A stretch of DNA of 60,323 nt, taken from assembly GCA_036504215.1 (NCBI GenBank), contig DASXVO010000083.1, forward strand, positions 1 through 60,323. The letters run 5' to 3'. The notes beneath the pieces were generated by a model, which saw only the letters and a list, made by a program, of their open reading frames with translations, was not told where the DNA came from and searched no databases. The DNA comes from Vicinamibacterales bacterium. GTDB lineage: Bacteria > Acidobacteriota > Vicinamibacteria > Vicinamibacterales > Fen-181. Below, in pieces: positions 26,979 through 35,552 of the stretch; position 1 is the first letter of the stretch, and the number at the start of each line of letters is the position of its first letter. Position numbers and translations under genes: made by a program.

Positions 26979-27301
26979 TGCTGCTCGGCCGGATCGTCGG
27001 GACGGTCGTCCCCTGTGTGATCTACCGGGGTCTCGAAGGCGTACCGATGCTGCTGGTTCAGCCGCTCGACAAGGCCGGGAACTCGGAGGGGCGCGTGCTC
27101 GTCGCGGCCGACGCGACGCGGATGGCTGGGCCGGGGGAGCTGGTCTACTACGAGGGGGGCCGTGAGGCCGCGATGGCGCTCGACCCGTGGTGCGTTCCCG
27201 TGGACCATGCGGTTATCGGCATCGTGGACGACGTGCACCGCTCGGCCGATCACGGCGGATCAGGTGACTCCGCGTCGGGACCCGACGGGAGCGCGCGATG
27301 A
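26978..27301 (+). CDS. Microcompartment vertex protein (second BMC-P)
   Basis: 107 residues: MLLGRIVGTVVPCVIYRGLEG, PMLLVQPLDKAG, RVLVAADATRMAGPGELVYYEGGREAA, HAVIGIVDDVH. It has a longer C-terminal tail (SADHGGSGDSASGPDGSAR) than the other two BMC-P proteins. It overlaps both neighbours by 1 and 4 bp. Confidence 0.93.
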   Translation: MLLGRIVGTVVPCVIYRGLEGVPMLLVQPLDKAGNSEGRVLVAADATRMAGPGELVYYEGGREAAMALDPWCVPVDHAVIGIVDDVHRSADHGGSGDSASGPDGSAR

Positions 27302-27567
27302 TTGTCGGCACGGTGACAGCCGAGGTGTACTCGACCATCAACCATCCGTTCTACGACGCGAAGAAACTGCTCCTCGTCGAACGAGAGGACGGTGCCGGGC
27401 GGCGTACCGGTGGCTACCTGATCGCCGTGGACACGGTGGGGGCCGGCCCCGGCGAGCGGGTGCTGGTGCTGGACGAAGGCAGCGGCGCGCGGCAGGTGAT
27501 CCGGTCGGCCGACGGTCCGGTTCGATCGGTGATTGTCGGCATTGTGGACGAAGTGCACGCCGGCTGA
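27298..27567 (+). CDS. Microcompartment vertex protein (third BMC-P)
   Basis: 89 residues: MIVGTVTAEVYSTINHPFYDAKKLLLVER, GYLIAVDTVGAGPGERVLVLDEGSGARQVI, VIVGIVDEVHAG. It starts within the last codons of the second BMC-P. Having three different pentamer genes with a single BMC-H suggests division of labour at vertices or different shell sizes. Confidence 0.94.
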   Translation: MIVGTVTAEVYSTINHPFYDAKKLLLVEREDGAGRRTGGYLIAVDTVGAGPGERVLVLDEGSGARQVIRSADGPVRSVIVGIVDEVHAG

Positions 27568-27593
27568 ACGCCGGCCTTTCAGAGGAGACGCGG

Positions 27594-27881
27594 ATGGCGA
27601 AGGATCTCGGCCAGGACGAACTGCGGCGGTTTGCCAGACTCGGCGCCCAGGCACGGCTCGAACAGCTCGAGGAAGAGAGACGGGCCATTCTGCGCGCATT
27701 TCCTGGACTCGCGGCAACTGTCGCGCGCCAGAAGAAGTCTGCGCCGGCGGAGGCCTCCGAGCCTGCGGCGTCGGTCAAGAAGCCGCGGCGCAAGCGTCGG
27801 AAGATGTCGGCCGCCGAGAAGAAGGCCGCTTCGGAACGGATGAAGAAATACTGGGTCGAGCGTCGCAAGGCCAAGGCGTAG
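27594..27881 (+). CDS. Small basic protein at the end of the microcompartment operon
   Basis: 95 residues from the ATG at 27594, with AGGAG upstream. The N-terminal half is helical (DELRRFARLGAQARLEQLEEERRAIL), followed by an Ala/Ser/Pro-rich linker and a Lys/Arg-rich tail (KKPRRKRRKMSAAEKKA, then ERMKKYWVERRKAKA). The shape resembles small nucleic-acid-binding or histone-like proteins; no named family is certain. It is 26 bp after the third BMC-P and probably cotranscribed, so it may regulate or organise the operon, or be a passenger. Confidence 0.75.
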   Translation: MAKDLGQDELRRFARLGAQARLEQLEEERRAILRAFPGLAATVARQKKSAPAEASEPAASVKKPRRKRRKMSAAEKKAASERMKKYWVERRKAKA

Positions 27882-27938
27882 CCTGACATAGATCACGGCC
27901 GCTGAACGTGCGGTGATTGGGTACGGGAGGTGGTCGGG

Positions 27939-29282
27939 ATGTCCCTGCTGACGAACGCGATCTCGTGGCTGAGTGACGCGGTCTGGGGCCCGTGGAATAC
28001 CGGCATCGGCCAGGTGCCGGGCCCCCTCGTGGTGCTGCTGCTCGGGGTCGGCCTGTTCCTCTCAATCCGCTTCCGGTTCGTTCAGGTGCGACGCTTCCCG
28101 GAAGCGCTCCGGACGCTGATTCCCGAGCAATCGGGCACAGGCGGCGTCCTCACACCATTTCAGGCGTTCATGACGGCGCTGGCCGCCTCGGTGGGGACCG
28201 GCAACATTGCCGGCGTGGCCACCGCCGTGGTGGCCGGCGGTCCGGGTGCGGTGTTCTGGATCTGGTGCTACGGGTTCTTCGCGACCGCGATCAAGTTCGC
28301 CGAGGCGGTCCTCGGCGTGTCGTTCCGCATCACTCGCGCGGGCACGGTGTCGTCCGGCCCGATGTACTACCTGCGCGACGGTTTGAAGTCGCCGCGACTG
28401 GCGTGGGCCTATGCCCTCATCGCCGGCGTCGCGGCGCTCACCACGACGCCGTTCACCCAGCCCAACTCGATGGCCGTCGCCCTCCAGGCCACGTTCTCGA
28501 TCAATCCCTGGGTGTCGGGCGTCGTCATCGCCGTGCTGACGTGGCTCGTCATCATCGGCGGCGTGAAGTCGATTGGCCGCGCCGTCGAGAAACTCTCGCC
28601 GCTGAAGGTGTTTCTGTATCTCGCCAGCGGGCTGTTCGTGATCCTGATGAATGCCGGGCGCCTGCCTGACGTGTTCGCCCTGATTTTCCGCGAGGCGTTC
28701 TCGCTGCGCGCCGCCACGGGAAGCGCGGTCGGGCTCGGCCTGATGGTCAGCATGCGGTACGGCCTGGCGCGAGGCGTCTACGCGAACGAGGCGGGCTACG
28801 GCACTGCGGCAGTCGCGTACGGGACGGCGCGCAGCGAACGGCCCGAACAGCAGGGGCTGAATGCGGTCATCGATGTCGTGGTCGTCTCGTTCGTGACCTC
28901 CTCCATCAGCGCGTTGACGATTCTCGTCACCGGCGCCTGGACGTCCGGCCTCAACAGCACGGCGGTCGTCGCCCGCGCGTTCGACAGCGCGATTCCGCTG
29001 GCCGGCGGCTGGATTGTGACGTTCTGCGCGTTCCTCTTCGGCTACACGACGCTGATTGGCTGGGCCTACTACGGCGAGCAGTTCTTCGAGTACATCCTCG
29101 GGACGCGGGTGACACTCGCCTATCGATGGACCTACTGCCTCTTGATCATCTTCGGCGCCGCCGCGAAGGTCGAGACGGTGTGGGCCTGGGGTGACCTGAT
29201 GAACGGCCTCCAGGTGTTTCCCAACATCATCGGTCTCGTCGGCCTGAGCGGTCTCGTGGCCACCGCCGCCCGCAGGAAGTAG
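27939..29282 (+). CDS. AGCS-family sodium:amino acid symporter
   Basis: A 447-residue, strongly hydrophobic inner-membrane carrier of the alanine/glycine:cation symporter family. Family signatures include the ASVGTGNIAGVATAV loop, FWIWCYGFFATAIKFAEA, GPMYYLRDGL and NEAGYGTAAVAYG. It probably takes up alanine or glycine with Na+. ATG at 27939 is preferred over the upstream GTG because GGAGG is then well spaced. The reason for its place after the microcompartment operon is not obvious. Confidence 0.93.
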   Translation: MSLLTNAISWLSDAVWGPWNTGIGQVPGPLVVLLLGVGLFLSIRFRFVQVRRFPEALRTLIPEQSGTGGVLTPFQAFMTALAASVGTGNIAGVATAVVAGGPGAVFWIWCYGFFATAIKFAEAVLGVSFRITRAGTVSSGPMYYLRDGLKSPRLAWAYALIAGVAALTTTPFTQPNSMAVALQATFSINPWVSGVVIAVLTWLVIIGGVKSIGRAVEKLSPLKVFLYLASGLFVILMNAGRLPDVFALIFREAFSLRAATGSAVGLGLMVSMRYGLARGVYANEAGYGTAAVAYGTARSERPEQQGLNAVIDVVVVSFVTSSISALTILVTGAWTSGLNSTAVVARAFDSAIPLAGGWIVTFCAFLFGYTTLIGWAYYGEQFFEYILGTRVTLAYRWTYCLLIIFGAAAKVETVWAWGDLMNGLQVFPNIIGLVGLSGLVATAARRK

Positions 29283-29331
29283 CAGAAGTCTCGGTTGCGT
29301 GGCGGACGGAGCAGACGTCGGAGGAAAACGA

Positions 29332-29405
29332 TGGAGCGGGCTACGGGGATCGAACCCGTCTAACTGGCTTGGGAAGCCAGAGCATTACCACTATGCTAAG
29401 CCCGC
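29332..29405 (-). tRNA. tRNA-Gly (anticodon CCC)
   Basis: A 74-nt cloverleaf with encoded CCA. The acceptor stem GCGGGCT pairs with AGCCCGC. The anticodon stem CTGGC/GCCAG holds the loop TTCCCAA (anticodon CCC). The T arm is GGGTTCGATCCCC. It reads GGG codons. Confidence 0.96.
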
Positions 29406-29430
29406 TCGGCCAGAGAGATATTCTATAACA

Positions 29431-29505
29431 GGAGCCAGAATCCGGGCGCCGGAATTCCGGGGGGCCGCATCCAGGAGTTCGCCCGGAATACCGCATTCTG
29501 GCTCC
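29431..29505. repeat. Palindromic intergenic repeat
   Basis: GGAGCCAGAAT (29431-29441) and ATTCTGGCTCC (29495-29505) form a perfect 11-bp inverted repeat. A smaller palindrome CCGGAATTCCGG lies within the loop. It sits between tRNA-Gly and the stop of the phosphohexomutase gene and may act as its terminator or be a REP/MITE-like repeat. Confidence 0.6.
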
Positions 29506-29520
29506 TGGCTCCTGACCGCC

Positions 29521-30879
29521 TCAGCTCCTGATGAACGCCAGTACCTCGTCGCGTTTCTCTTCCATCAGTTCCGGGGTCTGACCCTCGAGGTTCAGCCGCA
29601 GCAGCGGCTCGGTGTTCGACGGCCGCACATTGAAGTGCCAGTCGGAGTACTCGACCGACACGCCATCCAGGTGATACACCTTCGCGTCGGCGTACTTCGC
29701 TGCGAGGCCGCTCAGTTTGGCGTTCACCGCCTCCATGGTGCCGACCTTCGTGTTGATCTCGCCGGAGATGAAATAGCGTTCCCTCAGAGGCGCCAGCAGC
29801 GCCTCCAGCGTTTGTCCCTTTCGCGACATCAACTCGAGGATGAGCAGTGCGGGGATGAAGCCGTTGTCCGCGTAGAAGTTCTCGCGGAAGTAGTAGTGCC
29901 CGGTCACCTCACCGCCAAATACCGCGTTGTCCTCCCGCATCCGGCGCTTGATGAAGGCATGGCCCACGCGGTTCATCAGGGCCGTACCCCCGTACCGCGC
30001 CACGGTGTCCTTCACGGCGTAGCTGGCGCGCAGATCGTAGATGATCGTCGCGCCCGGGTTCTTGATGAGGAACGCCTCGGCGAGGAGAGCGGTGATGAAG
30101 TCGCCCGGCACGAACTGGCCCTGACCGTCGATGAAGAAACACCGATCCGCGTCGCCGTCCCAGGCGATGCCGACGTCAGCCCTCTGCCTCACCACCTCCT
30201 CGACGATATCCCTCCGGTTCTCCTCGATGAGGGGGTTGGCTTCGTGGGTGGGGAAGGTGCCGTCGATCGTGAAGCACAGCTCGGTTGTCCGACAAGGCAG
30301 CCGTGCGAACAGCATCGGCGCCACCAGGCCGCCGATTCCGCAGCCGGCGTCGAGGACGACGTTGAAGGGCTTGATGACCGCCGGGTCGACGAACCTCATC
30401 ACGTGCTCGACATAGGCGTCGAGCATGTCCGCCTTCGTGACGGGTCCGCGGATCGCCACGGGATTCGGCAGCGTCCCGCCCGTCAGCATGTCGCGGATGT
30501 CCGAGATGCCGGCATCGCCGCTCAGCGGAAAGGCCCCCTGGCGCACGAGCTTCATGCCGTTGTACTGTTTCGGGTTGTGCGACGCCGTGATCATCGCGCC
30601 GCCATCGAAGCCCTCGGCTGCGACGGCGTAGTACAGCATGTCGGTGCCGGCCAGGCCGTAGTTCACGACGCCGGCGCCCTGACTGGTGGCGCCCTCGATG
30701 AACGCTTCGGCGAGCGACGGCGAAGACAGGCGCATGTCATGGCACACGGCGATGCGCTTCGCCTTCAGGTACGTGACGAATCCCCGCCCAACGTCGCGCG
30801 CCACCGACTCGTCGATCTCAGTCGGGTAGGTGCCGCGGATGTCGTACGCCTTGAAGATGCCGGGGTTCACAGGTGTCAT
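29521..30879 (-). CDS. Phosphomannomutase/phosphoglucomutase
   Basis: Interconverts hexose 6- and 1-phosphates for sugar-nucleotide synthesis. 452 residues from ATG at 30879, typical for bacterial PMM/PGM (AlgC-like). Motifs: start FKAYDIRGTYP, phosphoserine loop ITASHNPKQYNGMK, metal-binding WDGDADRC, sugar-recognition GGEVTGHYYF and phosphate-binding RPSNTEP. It is 13 bp downstream of the nucleotidyltransferase gene, which would use its product. Confidence 0.94.
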   Translation of the reverse strand: MTPVNPGIFKAYDIRGTYPTEIDESVARDVGRGFVTYLKAKRIAVCHDMRLSSPSLAEAFIEGATSQGAGVVNYGLAGTDMLYYAVAAEGFDGGAMITASHNPKQYNGMKLVRQGAFPLSGDAGISDIRDMLTGGTLPNPVAIRGPVTKADMLDAYVEHVMRFVDPAVIKPFNVVLDAGCGIGGLVAPMLFARLPCRTTELCFTIDGTFPTHEANPLIEENRRDIVEEVVRQRADVGIAWDGDADRCFFIDGQGQFVPGDFITALLAEAFLIKNPGATIIYDLRASYAVKDTVARYGGTALMNRVGHAFIKRRMREDNAVFGGEVTGHYYFRENFYADNGFIPALLILELMSRKGQTLEALLAPLRERYFISGEINTKVGTMEAVNAKLSGLAAKYADAKVYHLDGVSVEYSDWHFNVRPSNTEPLLRLNLEGQTPELMEEKRDEVLAFIRS

Positions 30880-30892
30880 GGGGAGGTTCTCG

Positions 30893-31951
30893 TCAGAGCC
30901 TGCTGTAGTCAGTGACCACGGACTTGTCACCGAGCACGATCCCGCCGTCGAGCACCGAATTCCGCCCGACGTGGCAGTGCCGGCCGAGGATCGAGTGGCG
31001 CACGGTCGCATCGCGCCCGATCCGTGTATTCGCCCAGATGATCGACGCGTCGATCCGCGCGTCCTCCTCGACGTGGCACTGGCGGCCAATGACCGAGTAC
31101 GGGGCCACGATCGCGCCGCTCTTGATGATCGCGCCGCCATCGACGAAGCACGGCCCCTGAACCTGCGCACCGTCTTCGATGCGGGCGTCGGGTGCCACGA
31201 GCGCGAAGTTCTGCGGCGTGCCCTCGAACGGCGGCGCCGTGAACCGGTGGTCCATGATGTCGCGATGGACCTGGGTGTAATTGTCCCGCGTGCCGATGTC
31301 AATCCAGTAGCCGTTGTAGACGTAGGCGATGAAGGTCTCGCCCCGTTCGACCAGCGATGGGAAGTAACTCCGCTCGATCGACCACGCCGTGTCCTTGGGG
31401 ATCCGATCGAAGGTGCTCGGCTCGAGGATGTAGATGCCGGCGTTGATCGTGTTGCAGGTGATCTCCTCGGGCTTCGGTTTCTCGAGGAACCGCCGGACGT
31501 TGCCGTCTGCGTCGGTCTCGACGAGGCCGTAAGCCGACGGGTTGTCAACGGGCGTGAGGACGATGGTGGCTTGCGCCTTGCGGTCGCGGTGCAGCTTCAA
31601 CACGGCCGCAAGGTCCACGGCCGTCATGACGTCACCGTTGAACACGACGACCGTGTCGTCGTGTTCCTTCCCCGCGTACTTCACCGCTCCGGCGGTCCCA
31701 AGAGGTGTCGGTTCCACGACGTAGGAGATCTTCACCCCGAGGCCCTCGCCGTGGCCGAACACCTCTTCGATGCGGCGCGGCTGGTAGTTCAGGCTGAGCA
31801 CGACCTCATCGATCTCCGGCAGTCGCTTGACGAGATCAATCTGGTAGTGCAGGAACGGCCGACCGAAGATCGGGACGATCGGTTTCGGCGTGTGGATGGT
31901 CAATGGGCGAAGGCGCGTGCCCTTGCCCCCGGCCAGGAGTATGGCTTTCAT
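30893..31951 (-). CDS. Sugar-phosphate nucleotidyltransferase (mannose-1-phosphate guanylyltransferase-like)
   Basis: Activates a hexose 1-phosphate with NTP. 352 residues: the N-terminal nucleotide-binding signature MKAILLAGGKGTRLRPLT, then PKPIVPIFGRPFL, VVFNGDVMT and VYNGYWIDIGTRDNY. From about residue 250 there is a left-handed beta-helix of hexapeptide repeats (VEEDARIDASIIWANTRIG). Specificity for GDP-mannose versus NDP-glucose cannot be told from sequence alone. It pairs with the adjacent phosphohexomutase. Confidence 0.9.
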   Translation of the reverse strand: MKAILLAGGKGTRLRPLTIHTPKPIVPIFGRPFLHYQIDLVKRLPEIDEVVLSLNYQPRRIEEVFGHGEGLGVKISYVVEPTPLGTAGAVKYAGKEHDDTVVVFNGDVMTAVDLAAVLKLHRDRKAQATIVLTPVDNPSAYGLVETDADGNVRRFLEKPKPEEITCNTINAGIYILEPSTFDRIPKDTAWSIERSYFPSLVERGETFIAYVYNGYWIDIGTRDNYTQVHRDIMDHRFTAPPFEGTPQNFALVAPDARIEDGAQVQGPCFVDGGAIIKSGAIVAPYSVIGRQCHVEEDARIDASIIWANTRIGRDATVRHSILGRHCHVGRNSVLDGGIVLGDKSVVTDYSRL

Positions 31952-32062
31952 GACAGCCGTTCATCATATCGCATCTCGTCCCGGTTGCCCGTCCTGTTTT
32001 GGCCGATCGCGGCTGGCGCGTTACAATGGCTGCGGCTGTTTCGCGTCACCCTCGGATTGTCG

Positions 32063-32644
32063 ATGAATCTTCCCAACGCGTTGACGCTGTCTCGCATCTT
32101 CCTGGTGCCACTCCTCGTCGTCGTCCTGTTGACGAAGTTCGAGGGACGCCTCGTCCTCGGTGTGCCGAAGGATCTGGCGGCGGCAGCGATTTTTGGCCTG
32201 GCGTCACTGACCGACTGGCTCGACGGGTACCTGGCGCGCCGCCGCAAGCAAATTACGCCGCTCGGCCAGATGATGGACCCGCTGGCCGACAAGTTGCTGA
32301 CCTCGGCGGCCTTCATCTCGCTCGTTCAGCTGGAAATGGCGCCTGCGTGGATGATTGCGATCATCATCGGGCGCGAACTGGCCATTACGGCGCTGCGGAG
32401 CATCGGCTATTCCCGGGGCGTGAACATTCCGGCGTCGCCGATGGGCAAGGTGAAGATGGGCGCCGAAGTCGTGGCGATCATGGCGCTGACGCTGAGACCA
32501 CGGCTGGGTCCGCTCGCGTTCGTCGGGCCGGCGGCGCTCTGGGTGGCGGTGGCGACGGCGGTGATCTCCGCGGTGGATTACTACCGCCGGTTCATGCGCG
32601 GACCCGGACCGCGATCGGCCGAAATCGCAGGTCCGCCGCTCTAG
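32063..32644 (+). CDS. pgsA: CDP-diacylglycerol-glycerol-3-phosphate 3-phosphatidyltransferase
   Basis: Makes phosphatidylglycerol phosphate, the committed step to phosphatidylglycerol and cardiolipin. The 193-residue membrane protein from ATG at 32063 starts MNLPNALTLSRI. The CDP-alcohol phosphotransferase signature D-G-x2-A-R-x8-G-x3-D-x3-D is visible from DGYLARRRK to MMDPLADK, among several hydrophobic segments. The larger upstream frame is antisense to the neighbouring nucleotidyltransferase and is not coding. Confidence 0.93.
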   Translation: MNLPNALTLSRIFLVPLLVVVLLTKFEGRLVLGVPKDLAAAAIFGLASLTDWLDGYLARRRKQITPLGQMMDPLADKLLTSAAFISLVQLEMAPAWMIAIIIGRELAITALRSIGYSRGVNIPASPMGKVKMGAEVVAIMALTLRPRLGPLAFVGPAALWVAVATAVISAVDYYRRFMRGPGPRSAEIAGPPL

Positions 32645-32657
32645 CAGGATTCGGGGC

Positions 32658-33500
32658 TCAAGGGCGCTTCTTCTGCGCCTTGGCCTCGGGTGCGGCCTCG
32701 GCCGATTGCAGGTCGACCATCAACTTCTTTGCCTTCTCCAGGTACTCGCTCTTCTCGAACTCCTTGATCAGTCGATCGACGAGCGGCACGGCTTCGGCCT
32801 TGCGGTTCATCTTCACGTAGGCGTCGGCCAGGAAGTAGTAGAGCGCATCGCGGTTCGAGTAGCCCGGGTCGGTCTTCAACACCGCCCTGAACCGTTCGAC
32901 CGCGCCTGGGTACCAGCGCGAGCGATAGTAGAAATATCCGACCTGGTAATCCGAGTCGCTCAGGCGGTCCTGCGTCTCCCGGAGCTTCTTCCGCGCTTCG
33001 GGCATGAGGGAGCTGTTCGGGTACCGTTCGACGAAGGTCTCGAACTCCTTGACGGCTTCGCGAGTCTGCGTCTGGTCGCGCTGGGCCGCGAGCATCTGGG
33101 CGAAATGGGCGTATCCCAGCTTGTACTGCGCGTAGTCTGCGCGTCGGCTCGTTGGATAGAACGTCAGGAACTCGCGGTACTCGTTCACGGCGAGGATCAG
33201 GGCCTCGAGCGTGTTCTCACCCAGATAGGTATCGCCGAGACCGACCTTCGCGTCTGGCCGGTATTGGCTCTGCGGGTAGTTGTCCACGAGTTGCCGGAAG
33301 TACTCCCGGGCCTTCATCCACTTCTTCTTGTTGAGCGCCTCGGTGCCCTTGTCGTAGAGGAACTTGTCCGCCTCGGTGGTCACGCCCTTGGGAATCGTCG
33401 ACCCGCTCGATGCGCAACCGGCCGAGATGGCCAGCAGGCCACAGACGGCGCCCACGGCGCAGAGGCGGGTGAGAATCAGTCGATTCACGTGCATACTCAT
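32658..33500 (-). CDS. bamD: Outer-membrane assembly lipoprotein BamD (YfiO-like)
   Basis: A 280-residue lipoprotein: hydrophobic signal (CAVGAVCGLLAISAGC) with a lipobox ending at about Cys29, followed by tetratricopeptide repeats (KAREYFRQLVDNYPQSQY, AVNEYREFLTFYPTSRRADYAQ, AVKEFETFVERYPNSSLMPEA). That is the BamD arrangement within the beta-barrel assembly machine at the inner face of the outer membrane. It is convergent with pgsA and follows the epimerase gene by one base. Confidence 0.9.
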   Translation of the reverse strand: MSMHVNRLILTRLCAVGAVCGLLAISAGCASSGSTIPKGVTTEADKFLYDKGTEALNKKKWMKAREYFRQLVDNYPQSQYRPDAKVGLGDTYLGENTLEALILAVNEYREFLTFYPTSRRADYAQYKLGYAHFAQMLAAQRDQTQTREAVKEFETFVERYPNSSLMPEARKKLRETQDRLSDSDYQVGYFYYRSRWYPGAVERFRAVLKTDPGYSNRDALYYFLADAYVKMNRKAEAVPLVDRLIKEFEKSEYLEKAKKLMVDLQSAEAAPEAKAQKKRP

Positions 33501-33501
33501 T

Positions 33502-34458
33502 TCACTTCACTGATGCCCGGTTCAGCGCCGCCGCCAGCCACGCGTGCTCGGCCTGCAACCCTTGTTCGATTGTCACGGACGGAACGAAGCCGAGGTCGGT
33601 TCGGGCGCGTGACGTGTCGGCGTAGGTGTCGCGCATGTCGCCCTTCTGCGTTGCCTCGCGCCTGATGTCCAGCCGACGTCCGGCCTGGTGGCCGACGATC
33701 TCGAGAACCCGGTTGATCGACACCCTCGACCCACCACCAATATTGTACACGCGACCGGGGACACCCCGCGTGCCAGCCGCGATGGTTGCCGCCACGGCAT
33801 CGAGCACGAACGTGAAATCGCGCGTCTGCTCACCGTCGCCGTAAAGCGTGATGGGCTGGTCGAGGATGGCGGCGCGCAGGAAGCGATGGAAACCCATGTC
33901 GGGGCGTTGGCGCGGCCCATAAACCGTGAAGTAGCGGAGCGAGACGCACGGGACGCCGTGATTGGCGTGGTAGAGGTTGCACATGTGTTCGGCGGCCAGC
34001 TTCGTCACCCCGTACGGCGAGAGGGGAGCCGGGACGGCCGTCTCGGTCATCGGCAGCGGCGTGTCGTCGCCGTAGACAGAGGAACTCGAGGCATACACGA
34101 GGCGTTCGATCGAGCTCCCCACGCACGCTTCGAGAAGGACCTGCGTGGCCTCGATGTTGTTGACCGTGTAGATCTGAAAGTCGCGGCCCCAGCTCTTGCG
34201 GACGCCGGCCTGTGCCGCCAGGTGGAACACGTGGGTCGTCGGGAGAAGCAGTCGCGTCAGATCCGCGTCCTGGATCCTCGACTCGACAAAGTCGAACGAC
34301 GGCCGCGCCAGCAGCGTCGCGAGGTTCGCCTCCTTCGTGACGCGCGGGTAGTAGTCGGTGAAGCAATCGATGCCGGTGACCTGGGCTCCGTTGTCGAGCA
34401 GCTTGCCCGCCAGTGTCGAGCCGATGAACCCGGCAACTCCCGTGACCAACGCTTTCAT
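33502..34458 (-). CDS. NAD-dependent sugar-nucleotide epimerase/dehydratase
   Basis: 318 residues of the extended short-chain dehydrogenase type. The Rossmann motif GVAGFIGSTL is at the N terminus. The catalytic serine region YASSSSVYG and Y-x3-K (YGVTKLAAEHM) follow, then RYFTVYGPRQRPDM and a sugar-binding end. The pattern is close to UDP-glucuronate or UDP-glucose 4-epimerases; the exact substrate is not determinable. The start at 34458 overlaps the thioesterase stop by 4 bp. The longer upstream frame is not used. Confidence 0.9.
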   Translation of the reverse strand: MKALVTGVAGFIGSTLAGKLLDNGAQVTGIDCFTDYYPRVTKEANLATLLARPSFDFVESRIQDADLTRLLLPTTHVFHLAAQAGVRKSWGRDFQIYTVNNIEATQVLLEACVGSSIERLVYASSSSVYGDDTPLPMTETAVPAPLSPYGVTKLAAEHMCNLYHANHGVPCVSLRYFTVYGPRQRPDMGFHRFLRAAILDQPITLYGDGEQTRDFTFVLDAVAATIAAGTRGVPGRVYNIGGGSRVSINRVLEIVGHQAGRRLDIRREATQKGDMRDTYADTSRARTDLGFVPSVTIEQGLQAEHAWLAAALNRASVK

Positions 34459-34871
34459 GGGAACAGACTCCTCACGACGGGTGGCAATCGTCGCGGCCGA
34501 CCCTCGCGGTCGATCGCCGCATGAACGGTCCAACCGGCAGCGGAGGGCACCGCCGCGCCAGGCAGGACCACCTCGTAGTCGAACCTGAGCCGGATGGGGG
34601 AGAGCAACGTGGCCCCCGTTCGGATCTCGACGTCCTCGTCGTACCGCACCGGCCGGCGGTACTCGCAGTGCGCTTCGATGACCGGCAGGATCGTGCCCTC
34701 GACCTCGAGTTGCCGGTACGACAAGCCCGTTGTCCTGAACCACTCGCAGCGCCCGACCTCGAACCAGACGAGATAGTTGGCATAGTACACAACACCCATC
34801 TTGTCCGTCTCGGCATAGCGCACCCGCAAGGAGGCAGTCGAGACACGGTCGCTGATCAGAGGGGCGGACAT
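34455..34871 (-). CDS. Acyl-CoA thioesterase, 4HBT/YbgC family
   Basis: 138-residue hotdog-fold protein with the signature VRYAETDKMGVVYYANYLVWFE (catalytic aspartate in ETD-K-MG) and HCEYRRPVRYDEDVEI. Such proteins hydrolyse short or branched acyl-CoAs, and YbgC is linked to the Tol-Pal system. No tol gene is visible here, so the role is open. Overlaps the epimerase by 4 bp and abuts rpe. Confidence 0.9.
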   Translation of the reverse strand: MSAPLISDRVSTASLRVRYAETDKMGVVYYANYLVWFEVGRCEWFRTTGLSYRQLEVEGTILPVIEAHCEYRRPVRYDEDVEIRTGATLLSPIRLRFDYEVVLPGAAVPSAAGWTVHAAIDREGRPRRLPPVVRSLFP

Positions 34872-35552
34872 CTAGCGGGATCCGGACGCCGCCGCCTCTT
34901 CGGCGGCACGGCGCAGGGCGCGGGCGGCGGCCGTGATGTCGGACGCGTGGAAGATCGCCGAACCGGCAACGAGGATTTCGGCCCCGGCCTTCACAACCGG
35001 GCCGACGGTGTCGAGGTCGATGCCCCCGTCGATCTCGATGGGGGCCGCGTTACCGACCCGGTCGAGCATCGCACGAAGACTTCTCACTTTAGACTCGCTC
35101 CGCGGCAGAAAAGCCTGCCCGCCGAACCCGGGATTCACCGACATGAGCAGGACGTAGTCGACCTCACCCGCGATCTCCTCCAGTGTGCCGAGGGGCGTGG
35201 CAGGGTTGATGGCGACGCCGGCCTTCGCGCCCAGGCTCTTGATGAGCGCCACCGTTCGGTTGAGATGGTGGAGGGCCTCGACGTGGACCGAGACCATTGA
35301 CGCGCCAGCCTCCACGAAGGCCTCGATGTAGCGGTCCGGCTCGCTGATCATCAGGTGCACATCGAGCGGCACCGTCGTGACCCGCCTGAGGGATCGGACC
35401 ACCGGTGGCCCGATGGTGATATTCGGGACGAAGTGCCCGTCCATCACGTCCACGTGGATGAGATCCGCCCCGCCGCGTTCGGCGGCCCCGATGGCAGAGC
35501 CGAGCGCCGCGAAGTCAGCGGCCAGAATCGACGGAGCAAGGCGGATGATCAC
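34872..35552 (-). CDS. rpe: Ribulose-phosphate 3-epimerase
   Basis: Interconverts ribulose-5-phosphate and xylulose-5-phosphate. 226 residues with the family motifs APSILAADFA, LIHVDVMDGHFVPNITIGP, HLMISEPDRYIEAF and VLLMSVNPGFGGQAFLP, and the closing EIDGGIDLDT. Overlaps the PASTA gene by 4 bp, so translation is coupled. Confidence 0.96.
   Translation of the reverse strand: MIIRLAPSILAADFAALGSAIGAAERGGADLIHVDVMDGHFVPNITIGPPVVRSLRRVTTVPLDVHLMISEPDRYIEAFVEAGASMVSVHVEALHHLNRTVALIKSLGAKAGVAINPATPLGTLEEIAGEVDYVLLMSVNPGFGGQAFLPRSESKVRSLRAMLDRVGNAAPIEIDGGIDLDTVGPVVKAGAEILVAGSAIFHASDITAAARALRRAAEEAAASGSR

Noticed and set aside
29299-32050. Long plus-strand frames opposite the phosphohexomutase and nucleotidyltransferase genes
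   Set aside because: Antisense shadows of two clear enzymes. Only the last part of the second frame, from 32063, is a real gene (pgsA).
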